A stretch of DNA of 64,000 bases from Atriophallophorus winterbourni. Lineage: Eukaryota; Platyhelminthes; Trematoda; Plagiorchiida; Microphallidae. Both the position numbers and the translations under genes were made by a program. Below the pieces are notes generated by a model. That model had not been told where the DNA came from. It was given only the letters and a program-made list of their open reading frames with translations, and made no database searches. Shown one piece after another: positions 1 to 9,866 of this stretch (within the stretch, counting starts at the first letter, position 1; each line of letters begins with the position of its first letter). The DNA is taken from assembly GCA_013407085.1 (NCBI GenBank), contig JACCGJ010008214.1:1-64000 (forward strand). The letters are read 5' to 3'.

Positions 1-300
1 ATTTTTTCCAAGCCACGGCGACCATGCCTAAACTGCATATTCCATCGTAGGCCTCATGTACGTATTTATAATGCAGGGAATTGTCTGTTTAGTGAACCGA
101 AAATTCTCTTTAGCAGTGACAGTTTCTGTGATGATTTGCGATAGACGAAGTTGCAGTGGCTCGACATCTCAAAGGAGTTGCTTAATAACACACAAAAGTC
201 CTTTTGTTCCATGGTCCGCGAGAGGCGGTTTGTACCAAGAAAATACTGGAACTCCACATTTTTTCAAATGTTCAACATTTGACACTTTTGAAAATTGAAA
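1..300 (-). mobile_element. CR1-like LINE fragment (family A), RT C-terminal part
   Basis: Read on the minus strand, bases 1-60 give a piece like the CR1 motif 'YLRPTMEYAVQAWSPW', and 66-257 contains 'VYRKSSQKLSLLKRIFGS', matching the same part of the much better preserved copy at 43214-45900. This is the region just after the RT palm in CR1-clade LINEs. It has stops and frameshifts and runs off the left edge of the window, so it is a dead remnant. Confidence 0.75.
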
Positions 301-3300
301 TATGGTCGATTTTTTAGGAACCAAACCTGGAAGTTGTCCTACAGAATTTATTTTTCGCGCGTTCTATCTCCTACGAGAGCATGTTGTATTATGAAACAAC
401 ACGTTTCTTCTCGCGATAGAGGGATACATATTATTCTCACAGATCCAAATCATCTTTCTGGTAAATTTATCATGAAATTACATTACCAACTCTAACGTCA
501 CTATCTTACTAATCATCGCTCTATTTTGCATCTAGATATGTTTTTAAAAAGGATGTGTTGATAACACGATAAGTAACACGTGTATCTAATTTAAATTGTT
601 CAATCGTGTATCGTGTTTTGAGTATTATTATTAATTAACGTTAGGATGAATTCTTGAACATTGACAAACAAATCTTTTACATGTTTAATTCTTCTATTAT
701 TCATGAAACTGATTTAACCACTGTTCTTGTGATTAGTGACGTTTTCGAGCAAGTATCTAAGTGGGAGTTACTAAGTCTCAAGAATCCGGTCACTGAAGAT
801 CGACTGCTGAATAAAATCACCAGTTTCAACCGTTTCAGCCGCTGACCGTAAGACAAGTTCATGATTCTCATCCTCAGCTTTGGGAAACAGCATGACAAAC
901 CGAAATGTTGGAGACATAATGATCATTCATGGACTTCGTAGCTTACTGTGATGCATTTTTCCTAACTCTTACTGACCCAAAGGTTACAGTGTTTTTCTGG
1001 AAATTCAAAATCAATTAACCAGTAGTTTTCAGTTTATTAAACAAAAAATAATTATTGAAACTAATCTCATCATTCATTGTACTCCTTAAAATGTCCGATT
1101 TTTATATGGAATACATTGCGTCAGACACCAAATCATTTTAATTAGTGGCTAAATTTGAGCACTCCAGCTTGCACTTTGTATAAGAGTCTTTATAGTTGTA
1201 AAAATATTTTTATCGGATATAAGGAAAAGAGAATACATTTGATGAATCCCACATAATTAAAATTGTATTCGCCAAAATAATCAACAAAGCATGTTGTGAT
1301 AATTTCGGTCAAAACTTCTGAGTCCCCCAACTCTATAACTCTAACGGCAATTTCGGACGAATTCAACATAAAAAGCCTTTTGAACCTATACAAAGGAAGT
1401 AACCTTTGATCATTTGATTTTCATTGTGTGTCTCCCGAAATTTATCAATAAGAGAGCTTCAGCATACCATATACATGCATTTTCCACCATATATCTTTTT
1501 AAAGTGATATTAATATGCTAATATTGCTTATTTCATCCCTTCTTGAAAATGCTGACCATTTCTAAATAAAGTTTGACCTCCAAACCACTCTCAGATAATT
1601 TCCGTTAAAAACAACGAAGTTTAATTACAAAACACAGAAGAGTTCCGGGTCAACCGCTTGAGCGCTGTAGAAAACAATGCCATGTTTCACATGAAAACGC
1701 TGCTGTAGTACAAGTGGTTACGTGATGAGCAATTTCTAATTGAATTTCTCGTATCCCATCACCTACCATAATTATTTAAAAAAATGTTACTCCAAAATTC
1801 AAAACGAATATCGACCACAAGTTTTCGGTTTGATTCGTTAATCTAGTCCACCCATTTAATTGATATTTTATTGAAACAATAAATGAATGATCTACCTTGA
1901 ACCTAATGTATGGGTTTTTTTATTCTCTGTGTTTAACTCGCTCATAATTTTCGCATGTATTTTGCAATGTATCAGGACATCGCAAAGGATATATTGTTTT
2001 ATTTTTAATTGATTTTCTATAGGTTACCTTCGAAATGAGAGTTATATCAGAAAATAAATATCCCTGTGCCAAAAGTATACCAAAAACAAAGTATTTCCGG
2101 AAACAAATGTTCGCTATATTTTAAAACAATTACCGTTGTATCAATAAATATGGATTTGTAAACGGAAAGCAAACTCGGCAGAAATAAAGAAGAAATAAAT
2201 ATTGTTTAGAAGGATAAGGAAATATTGTTGAAAATTGTATTTAATGCGTAACTTACTCTGTTCATTGTACCATCTAAAAATAATCCAACGAGTAGCGTGT
2301 TCCAAGTAATTTCCAGCCAGTGGCACACAATTACTGAAATTATATTTAACATTAGTTGACTATTAGCTCATATATGATTACCTACCTGTAATTTACCATG
2401 CAATATATGCACAACAGTTCGAAAATACGACACAAGTTCATTTTCAATGTGAGAAAATAGAATGCGTTCATATTATATAATTTTGTGGGCGTAATGGTTT
2501 GAAATATGATTTGATTGATATGCACACCTGGATGCTATGGCGTGAACCAACAGTAGATCACCAGACTAGATAAATACAATTGCGAGATTGAATGCGATAT
2601 TCAAACTAGTTGGAAAATTTGAGATAATACATCATGGAAACACGCAATTAAACATACCTGCCTCCATTCTTATATATCTTGGAGCTTAACTTTTAAAAGT
2701 TATACATTGTATACAGTTTGAAGCAGAATTATCTGCGCGAACACAGCGCATCACAATTACGTGAACAAGATTATTATTTTTTTAATTTATACTTTTAATA
2801 AACATTTAGTTTGTGCTCTTTTAGGATACCTATATACAAAAGTAGCGAATAATTATTATTTGATGAACAAAATACTGAAGTGATAGTTATTTTATTGATA
2901 AACAAATGATCAATTGCATGAACTTATTCCTCGGTGTAATCACGGAATTTTCGAATAACTATATTATTTTTAGTGTTCCCTGGTTGCCAGTTTGAATAGT
3001 GGAATTCCTCTTCATGTTGATGGCATGTAAGATGAAAAAGAGAAAATAAGAAAGGCCTGCTCCTGCTGAAGTACGATTTGTAAATTATTTTATGTGAAAT
3101 ATTCGATGTTGTTAGCTTTAAATGTGTTCACATGACAGATTTAGAGCATAATCTGAACCTGGTTTAATCGATCAAATCTGATAAATTGACATTTCTTGTT
3201 GAAACTTAGGGTAATTCAATGTAACTCATGGTCTTAAAGCATATAAATTCATTTAGATTAGCAAAATTTCTGCTATAATGAGTGAAAAAGATGTAAGCAG

Positions 3301-3614
3301 AAGGAAAAATGTAGGCCGAAATAGGCTACACACTATTGCGTGAATGAATGACTTAATTTGTTAGTAATAATTGTCCGAGTCTTTTACCAGCAGTTGTTCG
3401 AAAACCTATGTGGTTCCTTTTAAAATCAAGTAAACATATTGTTTAAAAAAGAGATGTGTTAATTCCTCTCTATTTGAGTTATTCGTATATTTAAATGAAT
3501 TCCTGCTTACAGCAAAACCAGGGTCTAGTTAGAGTCGCTCATAGTGGTCTACTTGACTGATTACGGACAACGAACGGCTAATGATTTAACAATTTTAGAT
3601 GTTATAGCATACTG
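301..3614. other. No gene seen; AT-rich intergenic sequence
   Basis: About 3.3 kb in which I find no long open frame, no recognisable protein motif and no RNA gene on either strand. Short open stretches at 654-845 (+), 1190-1393 (-) and 2141-2326 (-) have no family resemblance that I trust. The sequence is very A/T rich, with homopolymer runs. It lies beyond the 3' end of the activin-like gene. Confidence 0.5.
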
Positions 3615-3787
3615 ACTACTACAAAAAAGTCCCACAAAGAAAGGAGAAAAGGCACAGTACAATGAATATTTTATAGCGGTAGTCAAAACGTGTACAACGG
3701 TACAGACGAGCAGTCATTTAGCAGATGTGAACGGAAAAAGTATCAAGGTCATTGTTTGTAGGTCCAGTAAATCACAGTCGTTAAACA
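3615..3787 (-). repeat. 3' LTR of the gypsy element
   Basis: The block 3655-3790 is similar to 8020-8150: both carry 'caatgaa.atttta' followed by 'agcagtca' and 'aggtccagt'. On the minus strand the LTR starts TGTTTAACGACTG directly after the purine run GGAGGGGGCC, which fits a polypurine tract. The upper edge at 3787 is well placed. The lower edge is estimated from the length of the other LTR. Confidence 0.65.
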
Positions 3788-3963
3788 GGCCCCCTCCAAG
3801 AAATCTGGTCAAAGGAGACTTCTGATCCGGAATTGACATTCAAATGGTCCAAACGGTGCCAGGTCATTCCAGGCTGGTACATAATATATTAGCATCAAGT
3901 CACTCCAAATTCAGCCAAGGCACTTGATCTGCATGGTCAATTGTCGGTGGTGACCGGGGTATG

Positions 3964-4570
3964 TTAAATGGAGAACCCACCAAAACTAAGCTGAGTCACG
4001 TCACACATGAGGTAAACGTGCTGCTCGCGGCCGAATGTTAATTCCGTGACGGTGGGTTGCAATATGTTTTTAAATATTGACCTCAAACCTAGGAAGACAA
4101 TCGGTAGGGCTTCGGTCCAATCAGTACCTCCGTGCGCCATTAGCGCGGCCTCTATTTGCCTATGCATCCGTTCCACCATGCCATTCAACGCAGGGTGGTA
4201 GGCAATAGTTTGGTGATGTTGGCAACCCAGAGTAGCCATCAATTTACTAAAGGCGCCATCGGAACGGGAACCTCGATCCGTTGTAACAATACTCGAGCAA
4301 CCGAACTGTACCAACCAACGTTCAAAAAAGCGTGCGCAACTGTCTCGGAAGAGCAGTTGTGTAGCGGAATGGCCTCGGGCTACCTTGTGAAACGGTCAAC
4401 GGAGGTGAGGTTGTATCGTGATAACGCGGCTTACTAGGTCCACGTGGATATGAAGGAAACGCTCATTCGGTACGACAAAAGTTCCTAATAAACTGTTGGT
4501 GTGTCAGTCGATTTTCCTGCGTTTACATTCCCCGCACATTTAACCCATTGCCGAACGTCCCTACTGGCTT
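3964..4570 (-). pseudogene. Gypsy integrase remnant
   Basis: The open part 4314-3964 contains 'VTTDRGSRSDGAFSKL', 'TIAYHPALNGMVERMHRQ' and 'WTEALPIVFLGLRS'. These are the DDE integrase core blocks of Ty3/gypsy elements, including the second aspartate (TTDRG) and the catalytic glutamate region (NGMVER). The upstream part to about 4570 reads as a zinc-binding and core start (the region of 'CxxC' and 'FLYIHVDLVS') but has stops. Integrase inserts the cDNA into the host genome; this copy is broken and cannot act. Confidence 0.8.
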
Positions 4571-4912
4571 TCGGCTAGATAAATCTACCCGTAATTAGAT
4601 TAACGCTAGCGCGAATGCCAAGATCAGAAAGATTATGTAGGGTATTAAACACTCACCGTCTGAACGCAGACGGGATAAGCAAGCTGGGAGCGGTTTGCAA
4701 TACGTCACAAAGGATATCACCCGAGCCGTCGGAAAAGGGTAGAAGTCTTATGTCAATGGAAGATGAATCTCTGAGCTATGCGATTTTAGCATCGACAGCT
4801 TGCTCTGCGGTGATTTCGCTGAGGTCGAAAGAGGATGCCAACTAAGATGTGTCGTATGTCAGTCGTGAATTGACTGACAAAATCCAGATGTCTCGTCTCT
4901 CTAGGGGAGTAT

Positions 4913-6236
4913 TCATCCGCAGATCTGCTCATTGAGTAAATTAAGAGTATTGATAATCAAACACGGTAAACTGTCTGCCCTCCAGAAAGAGACGGAAATT
5001 TTTGACCCCAGATATATTGCCAATAAGTCTCGACCGAATGTGCTATACCGAGTCTCTGCCGGTTGAAGTCGCTTCGAGAAAAACGACATCGGGAACCATG
5101 ACCCGTCCACATACTGTTGATGCACTGCTCCCGTAAATAGTGACAATGGCGTTTCGGGTCTATAGTGTTTCAGATATGTGATCTCGGCGATATGCTTCTT
5201 AAGCGATGTAAATGCGGATTTGGCTTCGTCCTTAAGAATTAACAACTTTGAGTTATCGCGGAGCAAGTCTTTTCATGACCGAGAGACGTGCGCGTATTGC
5301 AGGATGAAATAACGGTAGAAGTTCACTGATCCAAGAAATCGCCGGAGATCCTTAAAGGTGGTGGGCTCTCGGAATTTCAGGATTGTTCCTGTATTTTCTT
5401 CCAGTGGTTCGATACCTGAAGCCGAGAGTCTAGGAAATCGACTGCCGTCTGACTGAAACGGCACTTGTTCGCGTTTATAGTAACTCCATGACTGGACAAA
5501 CGATCGAAAAACACAGACAGGTGACGAATATGGTCTTCCTTGGAGGTGCTGGGCGCTAGTACATCATCAAGGTAGACGTAGGCGAAACCGAGGCCTCTGC
5601 AAACCTGATCCAGAAATCGTTGGAAGGTTCCAGCTGCATTACGTGCACCAAAAGACACGCACAAGCTAGTAGAGTCCAAACGGCGTGGTATGGGCCGTCT
5701 TCGGGATGTCTACTTCGGCTACTGGGAAGTGGTTGTACGCCCAAACAAGGTCCACCTTACTGAAAATGGTACACCCGTGGATACTGACTGTCAAGTCTTG
5801 AATATATGAAATGGGGTACATATCGGGTACCGTCGCCTTGTTCAGCTAACGGTTATCGCAGAGTGGGCGCCGATCGTTCAGGGTTTTCTTCGGAACCATA
5901 TGCAGGGGAGAGAACCATTGGCTACTAGATGACCGTATAATGCCTACTTATAGCGTATGAAGGAACTCCTTGCGCATGATCTGCAACTTCTTTGGCGGTA
6001 ATCGCCTCAATCGTCCGTAAACCGAATGACCACTGGTGGCAATGTGGTGTTCTAATGGTATAGTGACCGCCGGTAGTGCAATAGATGATGATTGGACCAA
6101 CTTCAGATATTTCGCGAACAACTTTGTATAGCATGGTTCTACGTCGACAAAACTCAAAACCGGGGAAATCCTTGCTTCTTTCTTCGGGTTTCAAAGAACT
6201 TTTAGAAGAGTATTCACATTTATCAGCTGACAGCAC
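4913..6236 (-). pseudogene. Gypsy reverse transcriptase and RNase H remnant
   Basis: Pieces in different frames give 'GCTIFSKVDLVWAYNHFPVAEVDIPKTA' like sequence near 5790-5700, then 'FAYVYLDDVLAPS' (the YxDD catalytic motif, here YLDD) near 5590, then 'PTTFKDLRRFLGSVNFYR' near 5320, and 'FFSKRLQPAETRYSTFGRDLLAIY' (the RNase H entry) near 5040. The order and motifs are those of Ty3/gypsy pol. At least four frame changes separate the pieces. The 6236-5925 segment looks like the start of the RT fingers. Confidence 0.8.
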
Positions 6237-6299
6237 TGAGAATCGACAAGCAGGTCAAATGAGTGTGAAAAAGCAACGCCCAGGTTTGCAAATGTAATC

Positions 6300-6540
6300 G
6301 CATCGATCATTTAAATCCAGCGAATTTCACGTCGCAAACCTAAATCAAGATCAAGGTGCGTTAACCATACGTTTTTATAACTGATCAGTTTGACGCCCCT
6401 AAGTGTTGGCCTATTGGGCTAGACGTGGCGCAGTGGTCAACTGGCAGTACACTCACTTCTGCACTGGTGTCTACCAGAGAACGTAGACCTGAAGACCTAT
6501 CATGGATGAAGAAAAGTTGACCTAGTCGCTTCGGACTGAT
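6300..6540 (-). pseudogene. Gypsy aspartic protease remnant
   Basis: Minus-strand translation near 6500-6440 gives 'RSLVDTSAEVSVLPVD', the active-site block of retroviral-type aspartic proteases, normally LVDTGAEVSVLP. The usual DTG is DTS here, which is tolerated in some families. Downstream the frame is soon stopped. It sits between gag and RT as expected. In this element the protease would cut the gag-pol polyprotein. Confidence 0.65.
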
Positions 6541-6835
6541 TACGATAGTCATCATTACATGTTGGCTTGAGGTTTTCGGTTGCGACGTGCGAAAGTAGCA
6601 AATTTTAATGCAACGTTAAGCATCATCGCCGTATTTCTGGTGTATCCGAGCAACCGAGTATGGCTACTCGAGCGTTGGCGGGATGGGGTGCGTGATCGTG
6701 GCTTACGGTTGAGTGTGAGGTTTTCAACCTCATTACATGAGGCTGCAACCTCAGCCAGTAAGTCCGCATTACTTACTTTTGGTGACCCAATGCGCGTGAT
6801 CCTTCTCTGGTCACTTTGGAAATATATGCATATGC

Positions 6836-6887
6836 TTACATTTGCGACTACTCATCCGTGCCAAGCCCATCGAACTATTCACAAAGT
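6836..6887. repeat. Left 52-bp terminal direct repeat
   Basis: Identical to 7264-7315. Its outer edge abuts the direct repeat GCATATGC at 6828-6835. Confidence 0.85.
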
Positions 6888-6961
6888 TGATTACGACGGT
6901 CCATAATGGAAGCCCTGGACTCGAGTTTCGCTCTTATTTGAGCTCAGCAGCAGTGCATATC

Positions 6962-7043
6962 CTCCGCCTCGGGTGGGACTCGAACCCCCGACCGACAAAA
7001 TTTTAATCACATGCCTTACCGACTTGGGCTACCGTCCACCGTT
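6962..7043 (-). ncRNA. tRNA-like block with pol III A and B boxes (SINE-type head)
   Basis: On the minus strand a box-A-like stretch TAGCCCAAGTCGG (near 7033-7021) is followed about 35 nt later by a perfect box B, GGTTCGAGTCC (near 6984-6974), inside a GC-rich T-arm. The implied acceptor strands do not pair and no clean anticodon stem forms, so this is not a working tRNA. It resembles the tRNA-derived head of a SINE and lies inside the 480-bp insertion, where it could drive pol III transcription. Confidence 0.55.
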
Positions 7044-7263
7044 TGACCGATTGCAATTAAGCGTTTATGAACTGTTCTCTAGACTGGCAAATTTGAGTAG
7101 CTTTGTTCGCCCGACCAGTTCGGAAGGAGCCAGCAACATCTGTTGTGGTCGCCCAACCGAACAGATTTCCGTGTCAGGTCTTCCCATCGGATACAGTGTA
7201 AGCTAACACTGATTAGATCTGGTGGGCATTGTTGTTTAAGCAAATTTTGGAGAATTTTGTTGT

Positions 7264-7315
7264 TTACATTTGCGACTACTCATCCGTGCCAAGCCCATCG
7301 AACTATTCACAAAGT
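7264..7315. repeat. Right 52-bp terminal direct repeat
   Basis: Identical to 6836-6887. Its outer edge abuts the second GCATATGC at 7316-7323. Confidence 0.85.
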
Positions 7316-7323
7316 GCATATGC

Positions 7324-7600
7324 TGGCTAGTAACGGATGCTTTCTGTAATGCTCTCCGCCATTTCCGATAGTTCTGATACTATAGTGTTTTACGCAGCAG
7401 CCAATATGGCTTGCACGTACTCAGGGAGACGCTGGAGACATAGTTCCCTCAATACGTACTCGTTCATGTGCGATGTCCCTAACAGGTGGCGCATCTCCAT
7501 TATTATGATAGATATATTTTTGCCTGGCAACTTCCAAATTACCGAAAAGCTGCTGTAGCCTAGATCGTTCACGGCCTACTCGAAGCTACGGTAACTGTCA
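7324..7600 (-). pseudogene. Gypsy gag remnant
   Basis: The open segment 7572-7390 ends 'HMNEYVLRELCLQRLPEYVQAILAAA', the typical C-terminal half of the flatworm and arthropod gypsy gag capsid (LLRxLFLQRLPxxVQxIL). The gag reading is interrupted after about 7324 by the 480-bp insertion and appears to resume below 6827. Confidence 0.6.
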
Positions 7601-7970
7601 CCTTTGGGACAGCAAGGACTGCGTCGCCAACCTGTATCTACACATCACCGGGGAATTTCTGCGTCAATTGCGTAAACATGACTGAATTCAGTTTAACTGA
7701 ATTCAGTTTCGAAAAAATAAAAATAATACTTAGGGTCCTGTGGAATAAAACCGGGTATTGTGATGACCGTCGAGGCGCCGACGCGTTCAGTACCGCATAT
7801 GCTAAACAGGATAAGGCAGAAGAAAATTTCTAACTACTAAAGCTGATTAGGAGAAAGCGGTGTAAAAAATGCACAATAATAAGAGGTAAAAATTTACCTA
7901 AAAAATAACGCCGATTTAAATCAGGAAAATTGACGTACCGGAAAAAAATACACGAAGGATGCGTATATAT

Positions 7971-7981
7971 AGGGCTCACCA
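7971..7981 (-). other. Primer-binding site, tRNA-Trp-like
   Basis: Just inside the 5' LTR the minus strand reads TGGTGAGCCCT. A tRNA-Trp 3' end pairs with TGGTGACCCC, so nine of the first ten bases fit. Use of tRNA-Trp is an established trait of CsRn1-type elements. Confidence 0.5.
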
Positions 7982-8146
7982 ATTTGTAATGACAATAACG
8001 TCACACGAAGGTAGTAGAAGACGCACAGGACAATGAAGATTTTATCGCACTAGCCAAAAGATTTACAAGAGCAGTCACGTAGCACGCGTGAGCGGAAGAA
8101 ATGTCAAGGTCAAAATTTTTAGGTCCAGTCAAACACAGTTGTTACA
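7982..8146 (-). repeat. 5' LTR of the gypsy element
   Basis: Similar to 3615-3787. On the minus strand it starts TGTAACAACTGTG at 8146, parallel to TGTTTAACGACTG at 3787. The inner edge is set by the primer-binding site at 7981. Confidence 0.6.
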
Positions 8147-9461
8147 ATGGAGCCAGCCTCCATGTTCAGGGGTACAGGGCGGTTTAAACTTGAATCAAAC
8201 AATTATTGAAATTCCGAATGATAACTTAAGGATCGGACCTCATTATCCGCAAAATTCGTTCTTAGGTGTTGAGCTTTTCTTAAATGAAAAATTAGTTGAA
8301 AATATTTCTCAGTATACGAAATATTTTCCGGTTTCCAGTCAAGGAACGTGTCAATGTTCTGTTCAGCAATTATTCTGTTCGGTTGACAGGCTTTTCATTA
8401 GAAATTTCAATTCTTTCGCAAATTTATGACATGTTTAGAGCTTGAACAAATAATACTTTTCGTTTCAAACCGGTTACCATAACTTAGCTACGCAATACTT
8501 GCCGATAGCCTTCGGACTATAAAGTCCAAACGTAAGCACCACGGATGGATAAAGACTTTGACCATATCGTGAGGATATTTTATAAAGTCAACAATGTTGT
8601 TAGCAAATTGGGTGAACGACCACACGCGCAAAAACTGTGTAACATTATTCTAGGCAACCCTGTTCTTTGGCAAATTAAAGGTGACCCCGTCCTAACCCAT
8701 CTAATAGCAAAGGTGGCGTGCCACCCAAAAAGCACATCTTGAAACATACTTTTAGTCGTTTCCAAATATGTAGTCTCACAATTAATTTATGTGTCGTCAG
8801 AGCCTTTACTCATTCCGTTTGTTTCATTTTAAACGTTTCTATATCAGAAATTTTGTCAGCAGCGAGAGAGCAGATTAAAAACAATTGGAGTTTTCATGAT
8901 ACACTGGCTTCCGGATGACATTGTACTTGATCATGCATTTAACAGTACGATTTTCTTCACCATTGAATAAGCAGAAAAATTTTATTTCTCCGTCGAAATG
9001 CCTACATTGGTAATTTAAAATTAAGATTTATTTTCTATTTTACCCTCGCTCTGGAATCATGGGTCGTGTTATCCGGTTACTAACCATATTTAAAGACGAG
9101 CATACATGCATGCCAATGTATACATATCTGTTTTCCTCAATGCATTTCATTTGGTTGATAGTTAGTCATTCAGTACTTTAAACTTCAAAAAACCTACCAC
9201 CATTCAATAATAATTGCGATGAATGTAAACTCATGTGATTATTTAATCCACATTAAACACCCAATTTTCTGACTTAATAGGAAATGAAAATAATTGTGAA
9301 ATAAATGCTTGCTCTTAATGACATTTCGGAAACATCAGAGAATTCAATTACAATACATAAAAGTCAGAACAATGCAACCAGTAGATAACACAAAAATCGA
9401 ACTTGTCCAATCTGGACAGTTCATCAATACGATCAATGGAAACGACAAAGAAATTCTCCAA
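8147..9461. other. No gene seen; downstream of the activin-like gene
   Basis: This stretch between the LTR element and the presumed poly(A) signal at 9462 has no convincing coding or RNA gene. The 113-codon open frame at 8088-8429 (+) starts inside the LTR and has no motif I recognise. Confidence 0.45.
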
Positions 9462-9467
9462 TTTATT
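9462..9467 (-). promoter_or_regulatory. Candidate poly(A) signal of the activin-like gene
   Basis: AATAAA on the minus strand, 188 nt downstream of the stop codon at 9655. Spacing and sequence fit a 3' UTR end. In AT-rich DNA this hexamer also occurs by chance. Confidence 0.4.
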
Positions 9468-9654
9468 TTATCAAATAAACAACATCTATGGCATCGGGCA
9501 CATCTCTCATATGCAACAAGTTTACAACAATGTCACAACACTGCCTCGACACACGATAAATCCTTTGGATGCATATTCTTTTCGGCGTTCGAAAGTCAAT
9601 TTCAATTTCAGCAATTTCGGCATTATGGTTAAATTGACTGAACCGAAGCTTAGA

Positions 9655-9866
9655 TCAACTACATCCACAACCCAAGACGATCAAGCCATGTAACGTCAAC
9701 ATGTTGACCTTTTCGTTTGAGTCCACATGGAGAACTGAGAAATCGTTCCTTTGTATGGGATAGCAACAGGATCTCGCTGCATCACGCAGCTCCTGTGATA
9801 CCTCGGTTCGGTTGTTTTCTTGAAGCTTGCCTAGCATTTCATAATGTGGGCTTCGGAATCCGCGAA
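9655..9866 (-). CDS. Activin-like gene, terminal coding exon
   Basis: It opens after a strong acceptor (TTTGTTTCTTACAG) with two bases that complete the codon split by the previous exon. It encodes residues 342-410, including 'SCCYPIQ' (knot cysteine plus the dimer cysteine), the finger-2 strand 'DFSVLHVD', and the family-typical ending 'LIVLGCGCS' then TGA. An N-glycosylation site, NRT, lies before the CC pair. Of all the exons, this one identifies the family most clearly. Confidence 0.9.

Larger units (their letters stand above)
6828..7323. mobile_element. 480-bp insertion with 52-bp terminal direct repeats and 8-bp target duplication
   Basis: Bases 6836-6887 and 7264-7315 are identical over 52 bp (starting TTACATTTGCG, ending TTCACAAAGT). 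Immediately outside them, 6828-6835 and 7316-7323 are both GCATATGC, a perfect 8-bp direct repeat that is also palindromic. This is the signature of a discrete insertion into the gag region of the gypsy element. The interior (6888-7263) has no coding capacity but holds a tRNA-like block on the minus strand. It could be a TRIM-like miniature LTR element, a SINE composite, or a non-autonomous DNA element (8-bp duplications are typical of hAT). I cannot decide between these. Confidence 0.7.
3615..8146 (-). mobile_element. Degenerate Ty3/gypsy LTR retrotransposon, CsRn1-like
   Basis: The minus strand holds, in order, a 5' LTR (8146-7982), a primer-binding site (7981-7971), gag (about 7600-7320), protease (about 6540-6300), reverse transcriptase (6236-5380), RNase H (5266-4913), integrase (about 4570-3964), a purine-rich tract just before 3787, and a 3' LTR (3787-about 3615). 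Protease-RT-RNase H-integrase is the order of Ty3/gypsy elements. Once the 480-bp insertion at 6836-7315 is removed, the length is near 4.05 kb. Every coding part has stops or frameshifts, and the two LTRs differ at many positions, so the element is old. The CsRn1 assignment rests on domain order, the Trp-like primer site and the flatworm context. Confidence 0.8.

Noticed and set aside
2244..2328. Minus-strand segment 'NCVPLAGNYLEHATRWIIFR' that looks like the last cysteine-knot exon of a TGF-beta ligand
   Set aside because: The true terminal exon, with CC and CGCS, is at 9866-9655 and joins in phase. This segment ends without a CxC block.
6424..6445. Box-A-like sequence TGGCGCAGTGG on the plus strand, suggesting a tRNA or SINE
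   Set aside because: The same bases encode the gypsy protease active-site region on the minus strand, and no box B follows.
6962..7043. A functional tRNA gene
   Set aside because: The A and B boxes are good, but the acceptor and anticodon stems do not pair, so it is only tRNA-like.
8088..8429. 113-codon plus-strand open frame
   Set aside because: It starts inside the gypsy LTR and has no recognisable domain or splice context.
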